Notes under the pieces: generated by a model
Databases searched by the model: none
The model's input: only the letters and a program-made list of their open reading frames with translations
Told to the model about the DNA's origin: nothing
Source: Bacillota bacterium
Lineage (GTDB): Bacteria > Bacillota > Clostridia > Acetivibrionales > DSM-1351
DNA length: 13,286 bases
Direction: 5' to 3'
Assembly (NCBI GenBank): GCA_023436515.1
Contig: JAEZIV010000019.1
Coordinates: 1 to 13,286 of the forward strand
In this document: piece after piece, positions 1 to 7,725 of the stretch
Numbering within the stretch: position 1 is the stretch's first letter
Layout: the number at the start of each line of letters is the position of its first letter
Made by a program: the position numbers and the translations under genes

Positions 1-547
1 ATATGGCTGAACAAAGAAAATAATTTTGCCAGGGCTCAATTCTTTTGTATTCCTCTATTTTGTTTGATACACGGGGTGATTCTGCGCCCGCAAGTAAATT
101 TGTGATGGAATCTGACTCATATGATGAGTATTGGGCTATTGATAAAATTTCACGATTACTGGACATATCAAATCCTCCTTGAATGACAATACTGATGGTC
201 AGCGGGCGAAAGTATTTAAGCCGGTGGCTTTGTTTCCGTGCGTTATAAGGAGTTATACCGTGAAACCGGGTGAAAGCCTTTGTAAAACTCTCCTGTGAAT
301 CATATTGATATTTCATGGCAATATCAATAATTTTATTTGAGGATAGTAGTAAATCCTGCCCGGCCAGACTCAAGCGCCTATTGCGGATATAGTCACCGAT
401 GGTGATACCGGTTGCCAAAGAAAACATACGTTGATAATGAGCGTTGGAGGCGTGCACGTGATATGCAACGTCAGTGACGGTTATTTCATTGGTTAGGTTG
501 CTCTCTATATATTTAATTGCTTTAGTCAGGCCTTGTATCCAGTTCAT
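1..547 (-). CDS. AraC-family transcriptional regulator, N-terminal part (runs off the left edge)
   Basis: I translated this open frame by hand. It begins MNWIQGLTKAIKYIESNL and stays open to base 1, giving about 182 residues with no stop. An ATG at 545-547 is preceded by AGGAG at a spacing of 8. Residues 8-106 form a double helix-turn-helix of AraC type: an alanine-rich first HTH (VTDVAYHVHASNAHYQRMF) and a second with the signature KIIDIAMKYQYDSQESFTKAF followed by F-x-x-x-x-G-x-T-P. The DNA-binding domain is N-terminal, as in the Rob/SoxS-like and GyrI-fused AraC proteins of Firmicutes, where a C-terminal effector domain follows. Here residues after about 125 do not resemble the usual GyrI-like start that I know, so the sensory domain is unidentified. 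It lies downstream of the glycosidase on the same strand, so local control of that gene is possible but unproven. Confidence 0.88.
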   Translation of the reverse strand, partial: MNWIQGLTKAIKYIESNLTNEITVTDVAYHVHASNAHYQRMFSLATGITIGDYIRNRRLSLAGQDLLLSSNKIIDIAMKYQYDSQESFTKAFTRFHGITPYNARKQSHRLKYFRPLTISIVIQGGFDMSSNREILSIAQYSSYESDSITNLLAGAESPRVSNKIEEYKRIEPWQNYFLCSAI

Positions 548-564
548 GGTGGTAGCTCCTATAC

Positions 565-600
565 CCATCATTATATAGATTTAGGACGGGGAAGTTATGT
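565..600 (-). promoter_or_regulatory. Possible promoter of the AraC gene
   Basis: A perfect TATAAT -10 hexamer lies on the minus strand at 570-575, about 23 bases before the AraC start codon. The -35 at the proper distance is poor (ATAACT), as expected for an activator-dependent promoter. The rest of the 548-795 gap shows no gene and no clear terminator for the glycosidase gene that ends at 796. Confidence 0.4.
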
Positions 601-795
601 TCAAAAATGCTCAATGTTGTCCGAGGTGGAAATATTACAGTATGATTATATTACATGGAATATTATGGTTCAAGTGTGGGGGAGGTCGGCTATTTTGTGA
701 GCTTGAAACATGCCTGTTATGTAGTCGGGATAACTTCCACAAGTATACATTATCAGTAAGGTAATGCATTATGCATGTTATTCAACATATGTTAA

Positions 796-3021
796 TTATA
801 ACAATCCGGAAAGAGGAATCGACGAGGCAAGCTTATATGCATGATCCTTGGCTACACTTAACATACCATTCTTTAGTTCGCATACAATAACCTTCCCCTG
901 GGGTGCAAATAATTTAAATGAGACATCTACAGTTTTATCCCAGGTTGGCAACAATCTTATGCTATCACCTTCACATTGCATAAGCATCTCCTGAAGGAGT
1001 ATCATACCGGAACCTCCGTGGTTATGATCGGGAGTCCAGTCGTGCCCGGGACCCCAAAAGGCAGGAAAACGTTTGTGAGAGTCGTCAAACTTAATATGAA
1101 GGTATTTCAACGCTTCATCATACAGGCCAAGCCGTGCGGCAAAAATTCCATTCTGATGCCAGCTCACTCCAAGTAAAATGTCATCAGAGTATTCGCCAAA
1201 GTAGGTATTTATACCAATATCCTTCTCAGTCTGACTAAGCCCCTTTGGACTATAAGGAAATACAGGATAAAGCTCAGGAAGCTCACAGTTAAAGGGCTTC
1301 TCACAATATTTCCTGGCAGGTAAGAAAATATGTACCCCTTCTTTGCCTCTTCCAATTGGCATATCCGGACACTTTTTAAAAAGCTTTTTATACTTATCAT
1401 ATTTTTCACCGCCGCCCAGGTATTCTAAAAGATTCTCAATAACGCAGCGCAAGCCTGCAACTGCATCCATTGGATTTTCTACCCCATACTCCTCATCATT
1501 CTTGCTATAGGGATCAATACCCTTATAGGTTTCAAGTGCCGCCGAAGGAAATATAAATAGTTTGCCCTCTCCATCAAGAGGGTAATGCTCAAAATAATTA
1601 TCAATAACACTTTCTATATATTCCATATATTCATCAATCTTTTTCCCGGTGTAGCGGGAATATTCGAGCATCATAAGTGCAAACTCCAACCCTGATGACC
1701 AATGGAGTCGAACCCAAGGGTTATCCTCCAGAGCAGGATCAACCTCAGGTGAGTGGTTCCAATTGTACTCGGAACCGGTACATATCCCAAAAATATTACC
1801 CTGTTCAAAGAAGAAGGCACCAGAATGCTTCCAAAAATAATGTACTCGCGCCTTGCCAGACTCAGTTAGTTTTCTCCAATAATCAAATTGCGGCAGCATG
1901 CCTGTAAAATCACCTGCTTTAAGCATTCCCCAATAAACAAGCCGCTGGTTTTGTGAAGTAAAGCTGCCGCCTGACCATTTGCGGAAGTCAGGTGTCCAGC
2001 CCTCGTCGAAGGTAAAGAGTCCACCATTAAATTTTGTAGGATACTCCCCATAATAGTTGCAGCCAAGCATATACCTGAATAATTGATAATTCCGTCCAAG
2101 CTTAAACCATTCGGAGGTTGGGTTTTCCATATCAATCAAGATATAGCTTTTATTGAAAAAGTTATTCCACCAGTTAGCAGTGTCGTTCGGTGACGTTTTT
2201 AGTGCAGCTTTTTCAGTGAGCTGGTTTTTCCACAGTTCCAAGGTCTCACATTGGTTTGTATGCAGAGTTAAAACAATATCTGTCTCGTCAATACCATTTG
2301 CTATGTAGTGATATTCTCTGTGATCACATCCGGAGTAGCTGCCATCCTGAACACCTACGAATTTAAAAGCCTTCATTTTAAGCATTCCGCCCATTGTACG
2401 GTCTTTAAGGGGATTAGGGATTTTATCTGCTATTTCATCAAGCTGCTGTTGCTTGATCAACTTATTCCATACAAGGTCCTCACTACGATTTCTATGCCAA
2501 AAGGTGAGGGAATTGCTAGCCGTATCCACTGCATCGGGCCAAGTTATTACTTTTCCGACAAAGCTGTCATCAAAGTCATGGCATTGATGCATTTCATCTA
2601 TAGACACCAAGCGTTCACGGTATCTCCAGGACTCAAAGGATAGCAGCAGACGGTGTTTCCTCTCAGAATAAAAGTTTATATGTACCTCAGACTTGTTAAC
2701 TGCAGTCCATAAATCAAAATGCACCCGATCCCCAGCATCTCCCGCATCTATTGTTATATAACCATTATATAAATGAAATTCCTGTTTAAAATTTTTATTA
2801 AAAATATCTCCATCGTCTATAATAATTCGAATACGCCCTAATTTGAGCATGGTATTATTCTCATCAAACGTACCGCTTTGTGAAATATAAAGATATAGGT
2901 TTCCGTTTTCTGCCCATACATTGCAGCCCACGTCATATCCACCCAAAGGCATACTATCAGCTGAGCTTTTACTCTGACTATCCCATACTACATTATAATT
3001 TTCCATAAAATACTTAGCCAT
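796..3021 (-). CDS. DUF5703-type, GH95-like six-hairpin glycosidase, cytoplasmic
   Basis: This is a 741-residue protein with no signal peptide or membrane segment, so it probably acts in the cytoplasm on imported oligosaccharides. Residues 13-40 carry the N-terminal signature of DUF5703 proteins (W-x-S-Q-S-K, then S-M-P-L-G-G-Y-D-V-G-x-N-V-W). A beta-rich N-terminal domain runs to about residue 260. From about 275 (NWWNNFFNKSYI) an aromatic-rich helical region follows, typical of (alpha/alpha)6 barrels of the GH95/GH65 type, including FNGGLFTFD near 331-339 and WTPDHNHGG near the end. DUF5703 proteins are annotated as GH95-like; substrates and catalytic residues are not settled, and I assign none. 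The start is set by TAGGAG 6 bases before ATG. It lies 198 bp downstream of the alpha/beta hydrolase gene on the same strand. The 741-aa length looks complete. Confidence 0.8.
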   Translation of the reverse strand: MAKYFMENYNVVWDSQSKSSADSMPLGGYDVGCNVWAENGNLYLYISQSGTFDENNTMLKLGRIRIIIDDGDIFNKNFKQEFHLYNGYITIDAGDAGDRVHFDLWTAVNKSEVHINFYSERKHRLLLSFESWRYRERLVSIDEMHQCHDFDDSFVGKVITWPDAVDTASNSLTFWHRNRSEDLVWNKLIKQQQLDEIADKIPNPLKDRTMGGMLKMKAFKFVGVQDGSYSGCDHREYHYIANGIDETDIVLTLHTNQCETLELWKNQLTEKAALKTSPNDTANWWNNFFNKSYILIDMENPTSEWFKLGRNYQLFRYMLGCNYYGEYPTKFNGGLFTFDEGWTPDFRKWSGGSFTSQNQRLVYWGMLKAGDFTGMLPQFDYWRKLTESGKARVHYFWKHSGAFFFEQGNIFGICTGSEYNWNHSPEVDPALEDNPWVRLHWSSGLEFALMMLEYSRYTGKKIDEYMEYIESVIDNYFEHYPLDGEGKLFIFPSAALETYKGIDPYSKNDEEYGVENPMDAVAGLRCVIENLLEYLGGGEKYDKYKKLFKKCPDMPIGRGKEGVHIFLPARKYCEKPFNCELPELYPVFPYSPKGLSQTEKDIGINTYFGEYSDDILLGVSWHQNGIFAARLGLYDEALKYLHIKFDDSHKRFPAFWGPGHDWTPDHNHGGSGMILLQEMLMQCEGDSIRLLPTWDKTVDVSFKLFAPQGKVIVCELKNGMLSVAKDHAYKLASSIPLSGLL

Positions 3022-3178
3022 ATTGTGCTCCTAATAAAAATTTGCTACAAAGCGATAATACATTTAATAGATTCATTCTTGATGTATGAGAATAAAAATC
3101 AACAACGAGGCGAGATAAGAACTTAAATGATACCTATCCTGTCTGGATATAGATGTACAACAAGCTTATAGGAGGATT

Positions 3179-3202
3179 TAATACTCCCTTTACGGAATAT
3201 TA
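3179..3202 (-). other. Intergenic hairpin between hydrolase and glycosidase genes
   Basis: A 9-bp stem with one G-U pair and a 6-base loop (TAATATTCC / GGGAGTATTA on the minus strand) lies 17 bases past the hydrolase stop codon. No T-tract follows on the minus strand, so it is at best a weak terminator or an mRNA-processing/stabilising hairpin. Confidence 0.35.
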
Positions 3203-3219
3203 AAACAAAAACGCACTGT

Positions 3220-4134
3220 CTATTTAGCAACGTTAATTGCATCCTCTGAATCATATATAAAAAAATTTACTATTTCATTATTAATCACTTCTGATTGCTC
3301 ATGATTAATCCCATGACCGGCATTTTTAATTATTTTGTAGTTCAGCTTATTATCCTCTAATTCTTTTATTGTATTAGGAGAAAAAACCAGCCTGTCACTG
3401 TCTCCCACTAAAAATAAGGATTTTTCTCTTATTGTAGCTATTTCTTCAGCAGAGAATTTTTTTAGTTTATGATAAGCCATTGACATATTGTTGAAATACT
3501 TAAGTAGACATGCCCACTGGTCCATAATAGCTTCATTCTTAGTAAAGACATCATAATTGGGCCCGGAGAGTTTTATCAACAATTTAGTTACATTTTTTTT
3601 GGTGGGGAAGAGAGCTTCAGGCATAACAACCTTCATCAGCCCAAATAGTGGATTCGGGCTGTTTTTTGTAGATATGGAACCCGCCATACAAACAATCTTA
3701 TTAACTCTATTTGGTCTCGTTATTGCATAATGCTGAGCGATATATGCACCATTTGAAACTCCTGCTATGTCTATTTTATCAATATTTAAAGTATTTAGTA
3801 TATCGTCTATCCACAAAGACTGATCGAAATTCTTGGAATAATTCTCATTAGGTTCACTTTTTCCAGGTCCTCCAATGGTATCAACAATTATTACATAAAA
3901 ATGCTTAACTAACTCTTGAACGTTGTATATCCACATAATTGCAGAGTTGTCACCAACGCCATGAAACATCAATAAAGGAAGATTTTCTCTATTGCCGGAG
4001 GTTATAATATGTGTTTTTCCAAAGGTTGTATCGATATCAATTTCTTGAATATCCACACCCCATAGACCTAACAGTCTTTCATAAGCTTCATATACTTTCT
4101 GCTTTCCATCTTTCTTTTTAAATCTTTTGACCAT
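3220..4134 (-). CDS. Alpha/beta-fold hydrolase (probable carboxylesterase)
   Basis: This 304-residue soluble protein has all the marks of an active alpha/beta hydrolase. The oxyanion-hole motif is HG at 58-59 (LLMFHGVGDNS). The nucleophile elbow is G-V-S-N-G with Ser127. The acid lies in LVGDSD (Asp245 or Asp247), and the catalytic His274 sits in NAGHGINHEQ. There is no signal peptide. The first 40 residues (RFKKKDGKQKVYEAYERLL...) precede the core as in Firmicute carboxylesterases of the alpha/beta fold. The start has AGGGGGA 8 bases upstream. It begins 33 bp after the TetR gene on the same strand and is almost certainly cotranscribed with it. The repressor and hydrolase together suggest an inducible response to an ester-type or hydrophobic small molecule; the substrate cannot be read from the sequence. 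Confidence 0.9.
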   Translation of the reverse strand: MVKRFKKKDGKQKVYEAYERLLGLWGVDIQEIDIDTTFGKTHIITSGNRENLPLLMFHGVGDNSAIMWIYNVQELVKHFYVIIVDTIGGPGKSEPNENYSKNFDQSLWIDDILNTLNIDKIDIAGVSNGAYIAQHYAITRPNRVNKIVCMAGSISTKNSPNPLFGLMKVVMPEALFPTKKNVTKLLIKLSGPNYDVFTKNEAIMDQWACLLKYFNNMSMAYHKLKKFSAEEIATIREKSLFLVGDSDRLVFSPNTIKELEDNKLNYKIIKNAGHGINHEQSEVINNEIVNFFIYDSEDAINVAK

Positions 4135-4167
4135 AAAATAATTCCCCCTAAACTTTTATTCTCACTT

Positions 4168-4803
4168 TTATTTGCATGAGTTGTTTCTTAAAAAGCTAAG
4201 TACTATCTCGGTGGATGGAAAAGGAATGTTTTCTCCATTCTGTACCCTTGTTATTCCCAATCCCTGAATGAATGAAAAATAGGTTATTGCGAGTACCCAT
4301 GGGTTTTCTTTTACGATTTCACCTGCATTTTGTCCTTCTATGATAATAGGTATAAGATATTCAAAAGGCTTCTTAATCTTTTCTTTGGATATTCTTTTTG
4401 CTTCCTCTGGTATGGCGTCTGAAGTAGTCGCATGAAGCATAATTAATCTCCAATGTTGCATGGCTATACTATTAGGAGATAAGAAGGCATCGGTAAGCAA
4501 ATATATTTTTTCATAAGGAGTTCCGCTTAACTCCGAAACATATTTAACCGAATTTCCGGCACCCTCTGCCGATAAGTCAACAATTTTGGTGAAGATTTCA
4601 TCTTTAGACTTAAAGTAATTATAAACATATCCTTGGCTGAACCCTGCTTTAATAGCAATATCCTTTATCTTTGTTCCAGTAAGACCTTTCTTGGCAAACA
4701 CTTCAATTGCATTTAACAGTATTTGCCTAGTACTCTTGTCGGGTACAGATTCCTCAAACCACTCATTGAATTTCTTTTCTAAATAATCACTTTGTATAGA
4801 CAT
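4168..4803 (-). CDS. TetR/AcrR-family transcriptional repressor
   Basis: A 211-residue protein with the canonical TetR N-terminal HTH at about residues 25-72: RQILLNAIEVFAKKG, then T-G-T-K-I-K-D-I-A-x-x-A-G-F-S-Q-G-Y-V-Y-N-Y-F-K-S-K-D-E-I. The rest is a helical ligand-binding and dimerisation domain with no close signature. GGAGG lies 4 bases before the ATG. A perfect palindromic operator sits at 4814-4831, between the probable promoter and the ribosome binding site, which implies negative autoregulation. The next gene downstream on the same strand is the alpha/beta hydrolase, so the repressor probably controls its own gene and the hydrolase together. No plus-strand gene lies close enough to be a divergent target. 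Confidence 0.93.
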   Translation of the reverse strand: MSIQSDYLEKKFNEWFEESVPDKSTRQILLNAIEVFAKKGLTGTKIKDIAIKAGFSQGYVYNYFKSKDEIFTKIVDLSAEGAGNSVKYVSELSGTPYEKIYLLTDAFLSPNSIAMQHWRLIMLHATTSDAIPEEAKRISKEKIKKPFEYLIPIIIEGQNAGEIVKENPWVLAITYFSFIQGLGITRVQNGENIPFPSTEIVLSFLRNNSCK

Positions 4804-4813
4804 ATGCCCTCCG

Positions 4814-4831
4814 TGAATGAACGTTCATTCA
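4814..4831. promoter_or_regulatory. TetR-family operator, perfect 18-bp palindrome
   Basis: TGAATGAAC followed by its exact reverse complement GTTCATTCA lies 10 bp upstream of the TetR start codon. TGAATGA/TCATTCA half-sites are typical of many TetR/AcrR and QacR-like repressors. The position, between promoter and ribosome binding site, would block transcription of repressor and hydrolase. Confidence 0.85.
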
Positions 4832-4832
4832 T

Positions 4833-4861
4833 AGCATGCTATATTTTTGCCAATATGTCAA
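4833..4861 (-). promoter_or_regulatory. Probable promoter of the tetR-hydrolase unit
   Basis: A perfect minus-strand -35 TTGACA occupies 4856-4861. At a spacing of 17 the -10 would be CATGCT, a weak match immediately upstream of the palindrome. The arrangement -35, weak -10, operator, ribosome binding site, start suits a repressed promoter. The exact -10 is uncertain. Confidence 0.5.
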
Positions 4862-5021
4862 TATTAACCTGCTAAAAAACTTATAATAGATTTACAAGAG
4901 CGGAAAAAGTAGGAATATAAACTAATAAAATGACACAGCGCAAACTGTTTTTTTGACCAGTAGCATTTATCCATGTCTTCAAAACAATTTTCAGGTTAAA
5001 TCATAAAAATATAAATGTAAC

Positions 5022-5196
5022 ATGTCCGATTTTTACAATGATGAGTTCCATGTATGGCTCGGTGGAAGACCGTTTTGGTATCCGTTGGCAATTGATTTCT
5101 ATGTAAAAAAGGAGCTGACACAAGAAAAAAATAAGTATAAAAGCCTTTGAAGAAATACGCTTTGGATTTATCGCAATTCCAGACAACTTGATTTAG
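5022..5196 (+). pseudogene. Unrecognised coding remnant with a frameshift
   Basis: An ATG at 5022 opens a 42-codon frame whose product (MSDFYNDEFHVWLGGRPFWY...) has protein-like composition rich in aromatic residues. It stops at 5148-5150. Shifting frame near 5140-5146 continues at once as FEEIRFGFIAIPDNLI and stops at 5196. No ribosome binding site precedes the ATG and an upstream in-frame stop lies at 5004. I do not recognise the family. It is best read as the tail of a decayed gene just outside the tRNA-derived repeat. The 4862-5021 stretch before it holds nothing I can identify. Confidence 0.4.
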
Positions 5197-5247
5197 CGAT
5201 ATGGCAATATGAATTTAGTATATTATATAAACGGCTTGCGCTCTCCC

Positions 5248-5295
5248 GAGTTCGAATCTCTCGTAGGAGGATAAACCTCAAACGATTTTCAGAAG
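5248..5295 (-). repeat. Degenerate tRNA-Ser 3'-half remnant (left attachment-site-like repeat)
   Basis: Read on the minus strand, this contains a mutated anticodon loop (CTGAAAA), a serine-type variable arm (GAGG TTTAT CCTC) and a T-arm region with ATTCGAA flanked by GAGAG and CTC. It matches the copy at 12371-12416 in the same orientation at about 40 of 47 aligned columns, with two single-base indels. There is no tRNA 5' half to its right. The pair, about 7.12 kb apart, looks like diverged att sites bounding an integrated element. Confidence 0.7.
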
Positions 5296-5326
5296 CACCT
5301 CTCGCTGTTTAGATTGTTTTTAGTGA

Positions 5327-5458
5327 TTATATTAAGTCTTCATCTCTTTCCGACCATGAGGTACGTATTCCATCAGTTTCAACATATTCTGAAAAGGTAG
5401 TATCTACTTTGTCAATTTTGCCGTCATAAGGGAGCTGGCAAAAGGTAGATATAGAAAC
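5327..5458 (-). pseudogene. C-terminal remnant of an unidentified minus-strand gene
   Basis: On the minus strand a frame open from a stop near 5459-5461 reads about 43 residues (TFCQLPYDGKIDKVDTTFSE, then YVETDGIRTSWSERDEDLI) and ends at a TAA at 5327-5329. Composition and charge pattern are strongly protein-like, but there is no start codon or ribosome binding site. It appears to be the C-terminus of a truncated gene just inside the left tRNA-derived repeat. This would be a natural place for an integrase end, but I see no recombinase motif and do not assign one. Confidence 0.4.
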
Positions 5459-5489
5459 TTAGATTTCCAGTTTCTAAATACATGTCTAT

Positions 5490-5612
5490 TTTTTACTTTT
5501 ATGGTATGCTTTATAATAGATATAAAAACGGGAGGTGGCGAAAAACGGCTGGATTTGTATGGACTATTACTATTCTGTAATTTTATTTTATTGTAATAAA
5601 ATGTATGATTAA
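5490..5612 (+). promoter_or_regulatory. Promoter with strong Shine-Dalgarno and a tiny ORF (leader or decayed small toxin)
   Basis: A perfect TATAAT lies at 5512-5517 with a weak T-rich -35 (TTTTTA at 5490). Only 12 bases later comes a very strong Shine-Dalgarno, GGGAGGTGG (5530-5538). No well-spaced ATG follows. An ATG at 5559 opens a 17-codon frame (MDYYYSVILFYCNKMYD, hydrophobic), stop at 5612. The spacing of 20 is too long unless a TTG at 5555 or a GTG at 5535 is used. It could be the leader of the downstream deacetylase gene (start 5716) or the relic of a small hydrophobic type I toxin. Confidence 0.4.
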
Positions 5613-5703
5613 CTAATTATTTAAGTAAATAAGATACACTATCGAGCAGTTTTTATTAAGGAAATTAGCATAAAATAAAACTAGAATTTAATTAACTAAT
5701 TAT
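5608..5703. repeat. 13-bp direct repeat pair upstream of the deacetylase gene
   Basis: ATTAACTAATTAT occurs exactly at 5608-5620 and again at 5691-5703, the second copy 12 bp before the deacetylase start. The spacing is 83 bp, about eight helical turns. It may be a regulator-binding pair or a short duplication in AT-rich DNA. Confidence 0.4.
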
Positions 5704-5715
5704 GGATGGCTAAAT

Positions 5716-6429
5716 ATGAAAAGGTCAGTTAAGACATTAACTATATTAATAGTGATATTTATGATACTTCTGTACCCTGAAGCTGCTAGTTCTAAAAGCA
5801 CTACCGAAAGCAAGTCGAATAATAAAATTGCATACATTACCTTTGATGACGGACCATCCAGAGATAATACGCCTGCGAATTTAGGCACGCTCAAAAGATA
5901 TGGTGTTAAGGCAACATTTTTTGTTCTGCCAAAGAGTGACCTTGATGACATATATTTAAGAATAATCCAAGAGGGGCATGCCCTGGGAAATCACTCATAT
6001 TCCCATGACTATAGATATCTATATAGTTCAACTGATAACTTCAAAAAGGATGTACTGAATGCAAAGAATTTCATATATAAGAAATTTGATTATACAACAA
6101 CGGTTTTCCGGTTTCCAGGAGGTTCAATTGGGAGAAAGAAGAGCCTTGTAGATAAATGTTCGGCAATACTTTCAAAGGAAGGATATAAGTATTTTGATTG
6201 GAATGTCTCTACTGCGGATACTGACCCAAACTTAAAAAAATACGGAAATGACGAGTACATTGCTAATTTGCTGACCAATAATGTAATAAAGAATTCAAAA
6301 GACAGGAAAAAGCTTATTGTTTTAATGCACGACTCATCTGATAAAATATATACAGTAAAGGCATTGCCTAAGATAATTGAGGGCTTAAAAAAGCAGGGGT
6401 ATAGCTTTGATGTATTGACAAATTATTAA
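5716..6429 (+). CDS. Secreted polysaccharide deacetylase, CE4 (NodB homology) family
   Basis: A 237-residue protein with an N-terminal signal sequence (positively charged start, hydrophobic stretch 8-20, likely cleavage near 24-27). All five CE4 motifs are present: TFDDGPS at 42-48 (catalytic base Asp44, metal ligand Asp45); the metal-binding H-x3-H in NHSYSH (His93, His97); RFPGG at 132-136; DWNV at 161-164; and LMHD at 213-216 with the catalytic His215. Family members remove N-acetyl groups from peptidoglycan GlcNAc/MurNAc or other cell-surface polysaccharides, and the intact motif set predicts activity outside the membrane. The ribosome binding site is weak (GGATGG). It lies just inside the left tRNA-derived repeat, so it may be cargo of the island, where wall modification or lysozyme resistance would be a typical role. 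Exact substrate unknown. Confidence 0.93.
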   Translation: MKRSVKTLTILIVIFMILLYPEAASSKSTTESKSNNKIAYITFDDGPSRDNTPANLGTLKRYGVKATFFVLPKSDLDDIYLRIIQEGHALGNHSYSHDYRYLYSSTDNFKKDVLNAKNFIYKKFDYTTTVFRFPGGSIGRKKSLVDKCSAILSKEGYKYFDWNVSTADTDPNLKKYGNDEYIANLLTNNVIKNSKDRKKLIVLMHDSSDKIYTVKALPKIIEGLKKQGYSFDVLTNY

Positions 6430-6540
6430 TGCTTAGGGTTCAGGAAAGAATTGTTCAAAATAACTTTAGGCGAACTTGAGGAACAGGTTTATTTACCCGA
6501 ACCGTCTACAGAATTTATTAGAACGATAGTACGATGTTAG
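6430..6540 (+). pseudogene. In-frame coding-like stretch after the deacetylase stop
   Basis: Directly after the deacetylase TAA the same frame stays open for 36 codons (ending ...ITLGELEEQVYLPEPSTEFI, then RTIVRC) to a TAG at 6538-6540. The composition is protein-like but there is no start codon or ribosome binding site. It is not part of the CE4 fold, which is complete. It may be the tail of another decayed gene. The stretch 6541-6615 holds nothing I can identify. Confidence 0.25.
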
Positions 6541-6615
6541 CAAGAATAATCTGAAATAGATGCAGGATATTCCCTTTTTATGGCGAAATATGGAAGTGGA
6601 AAGGGGATAGTCTAT

Positions 6616-6944
6616 ATGGCATCATATACTTTTGGGTTATGATCTTCAAACTTTTGATTGGGGAGCAATATTCTTTAGCATAATAACTGGTTTAGTATCC
6701 GGTTGGGTAGTGAATAGTATTATCGAAAGATTGATAAAAGAAATGAAATAAGGGCGGCATTTAAAAATGATTTAAGTACTTACGATGAATTTAATGCATT
6801 GTGTACACGGATTACTGAGTATCTCGTAAATCTTGCGATACATAGAGCTAAGGATGATATATATATAACAAAAATCATATTGATACATATATCAACCATG
6901 AGACATATGTATTAGAAAAACACTTACTTGCAGGTAAATTCTGA
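6616..6944 (+). pseudogene. Frameshifted remnant of a small membrane-anchored protein
   Basis: The ATG at 6616 has GGGGA 8-9 bases upstream. Reading with frame changes gives MASYTF, then a hydrophobic anchor (QTFDWGAIFFSIITGLVSGW), then YYRKIDKRNEIRAAFKNDLS and TYDEFNALCTRITEYLVNLA, then IDTYINHETYVLEKHLLAGK ending at a TGA at 6944. At least three single-base shifts are needed: in the T-run near 6630, near 6714-6722, and near 6865-6880. The pattern, a D-W-G-A-I-F-F-S anchor followed by a soluble helical part, is common in small membrane proteins of mobile regions in Firmicutes. I do not know its function, and it is clearly inactive. It ends about 55 bp before the next gene's start, which it may once have preceded in an operon. 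Confidence 0.65.
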
Positions 6945-6999
6945 GATACTGATAGGCGTTGAGTTATTGAGTTATACGAGTACTAGGAGGGATTGTAAA

Positions 7000-7704
7000 A
7001 TGAAACATAGGAGTAAGGGTTATATGTTGTGTATATTAGGTATACTTTGTAACCTAGTCGGTATTATTCTTGGAGCAGTTAATCTAAATCAGTTGTTCTT
7101 ACCTACGTCCGGAGAAATAATTAGCGCTTTGGCTATACCTATAATTTTTGTTGTTGTAGGGATTGTATTGATTACACTAGGTAAAGCTTTACCTAAGATA
7201 GAAGCTAAAGCAGCAGGGGTGAAGGCAAAGCTAGTGGCTGATGGCTACAGTACACAGGCATATAGTTATAAAACCGCTTATGAGGCTATCGAGGCACGTA
7301 TAGCTGCTTGGGAGAGCACTCCCTGGGAAGAAACGTTACAACAAGAAAATATAGAAACATTGCGTAAGATTAATAAGGGTGTGCAGGATCTAGGTAAAAT
7401 GGCTTCTTGGTTTCACACATCTTTAAGTGGGCCGTTGTATGATGCAGCTAGGGATGCTGTTGTATGCATAGACGCAGCTAAGCTTAAATTTTTATCAGGC
7501 TTTATCAGCTATTGTTCAAGTGTAACAGAATTTGAGTTAAAGGGGGATTATTTCCGTACGGTGTGTGTTAATGCTCAGAAAGAGGTTACCGGAGCACTAG
7601 AGCTATATGCAAGTATGCGATCTAAGCTAAATAGTTATAGTGGTGATCCGAATGATATACTTCGGTTAAAGGCTGAAATGGAACAGATTACAGGTCTGTT
7701 GTAA
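7000..7704 (+). CDS. Membrane-anchored helical protein of unknown function, partner of the VWA lipoprotein
   Basis: I place the start at ATG 7000, which has AGGAGGG about 9 bases upstream; the frame is open further up to a TTG at 6928 but that has no ribosome binding site and overlaps the pseudogene end. The product has 234 residues. Two membrane segments at about 8-29 and 40-62 enclose a short loop containing NLNQLFLPTSGE. The remaining 170 residues look alpha-helical and partly coiled-coil (EAKAAGVKAKL..., WEETLQQENIETLRKINKG..., ending LRLKAEMEQITGLL), with no catalytic motif I recognise. It is separated by 21 bp from the VWA lipoprotein gene, so the two form an operon. With both termini of the hairpin on one side, the helical domain should face the cytoplasm if positive charges stay inside. 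I infer a membrane complex with the neighbour; the exact role is unknown. Confidence 0.8.
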   Translation: MKHRSKGYMLCILGILCNLVGIILGAVNLNQLFLPTSGEIISALAIPIIFVVVGIVLITLGKALPKIEAKAAGVKAKLVADGYSTQAYSYKTAYEAIEARIAAWESTPWEETLQQENIETLRKINKGVQDLGKMASWFHTSLSGPLYDAARDAVVCIDAAKLKFLSGFISYCSSVTEFELKGDYFRTVCVNAQKEVTGALELYASMRSKLNSYSGDPNDILRLKAEMEQITGLL

Positions 7705-7725
7705 TAATAAGGGAGGGTTAAAAGG

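Noticed and set aside
976..2643. Open frames on either strand within the glycosidase gene
   Set aside because: They lie wholly inside a long gene with clear family features and have no ribosome binding sites.
6928..6999. N-terminal extension of the two-TM protein from a TTG
   Set aside because: It has no ribosome binding site and overlaps the pseudogene end; ATG 7000 has AGGAGGG at good spacing and gives a clean membrane start.
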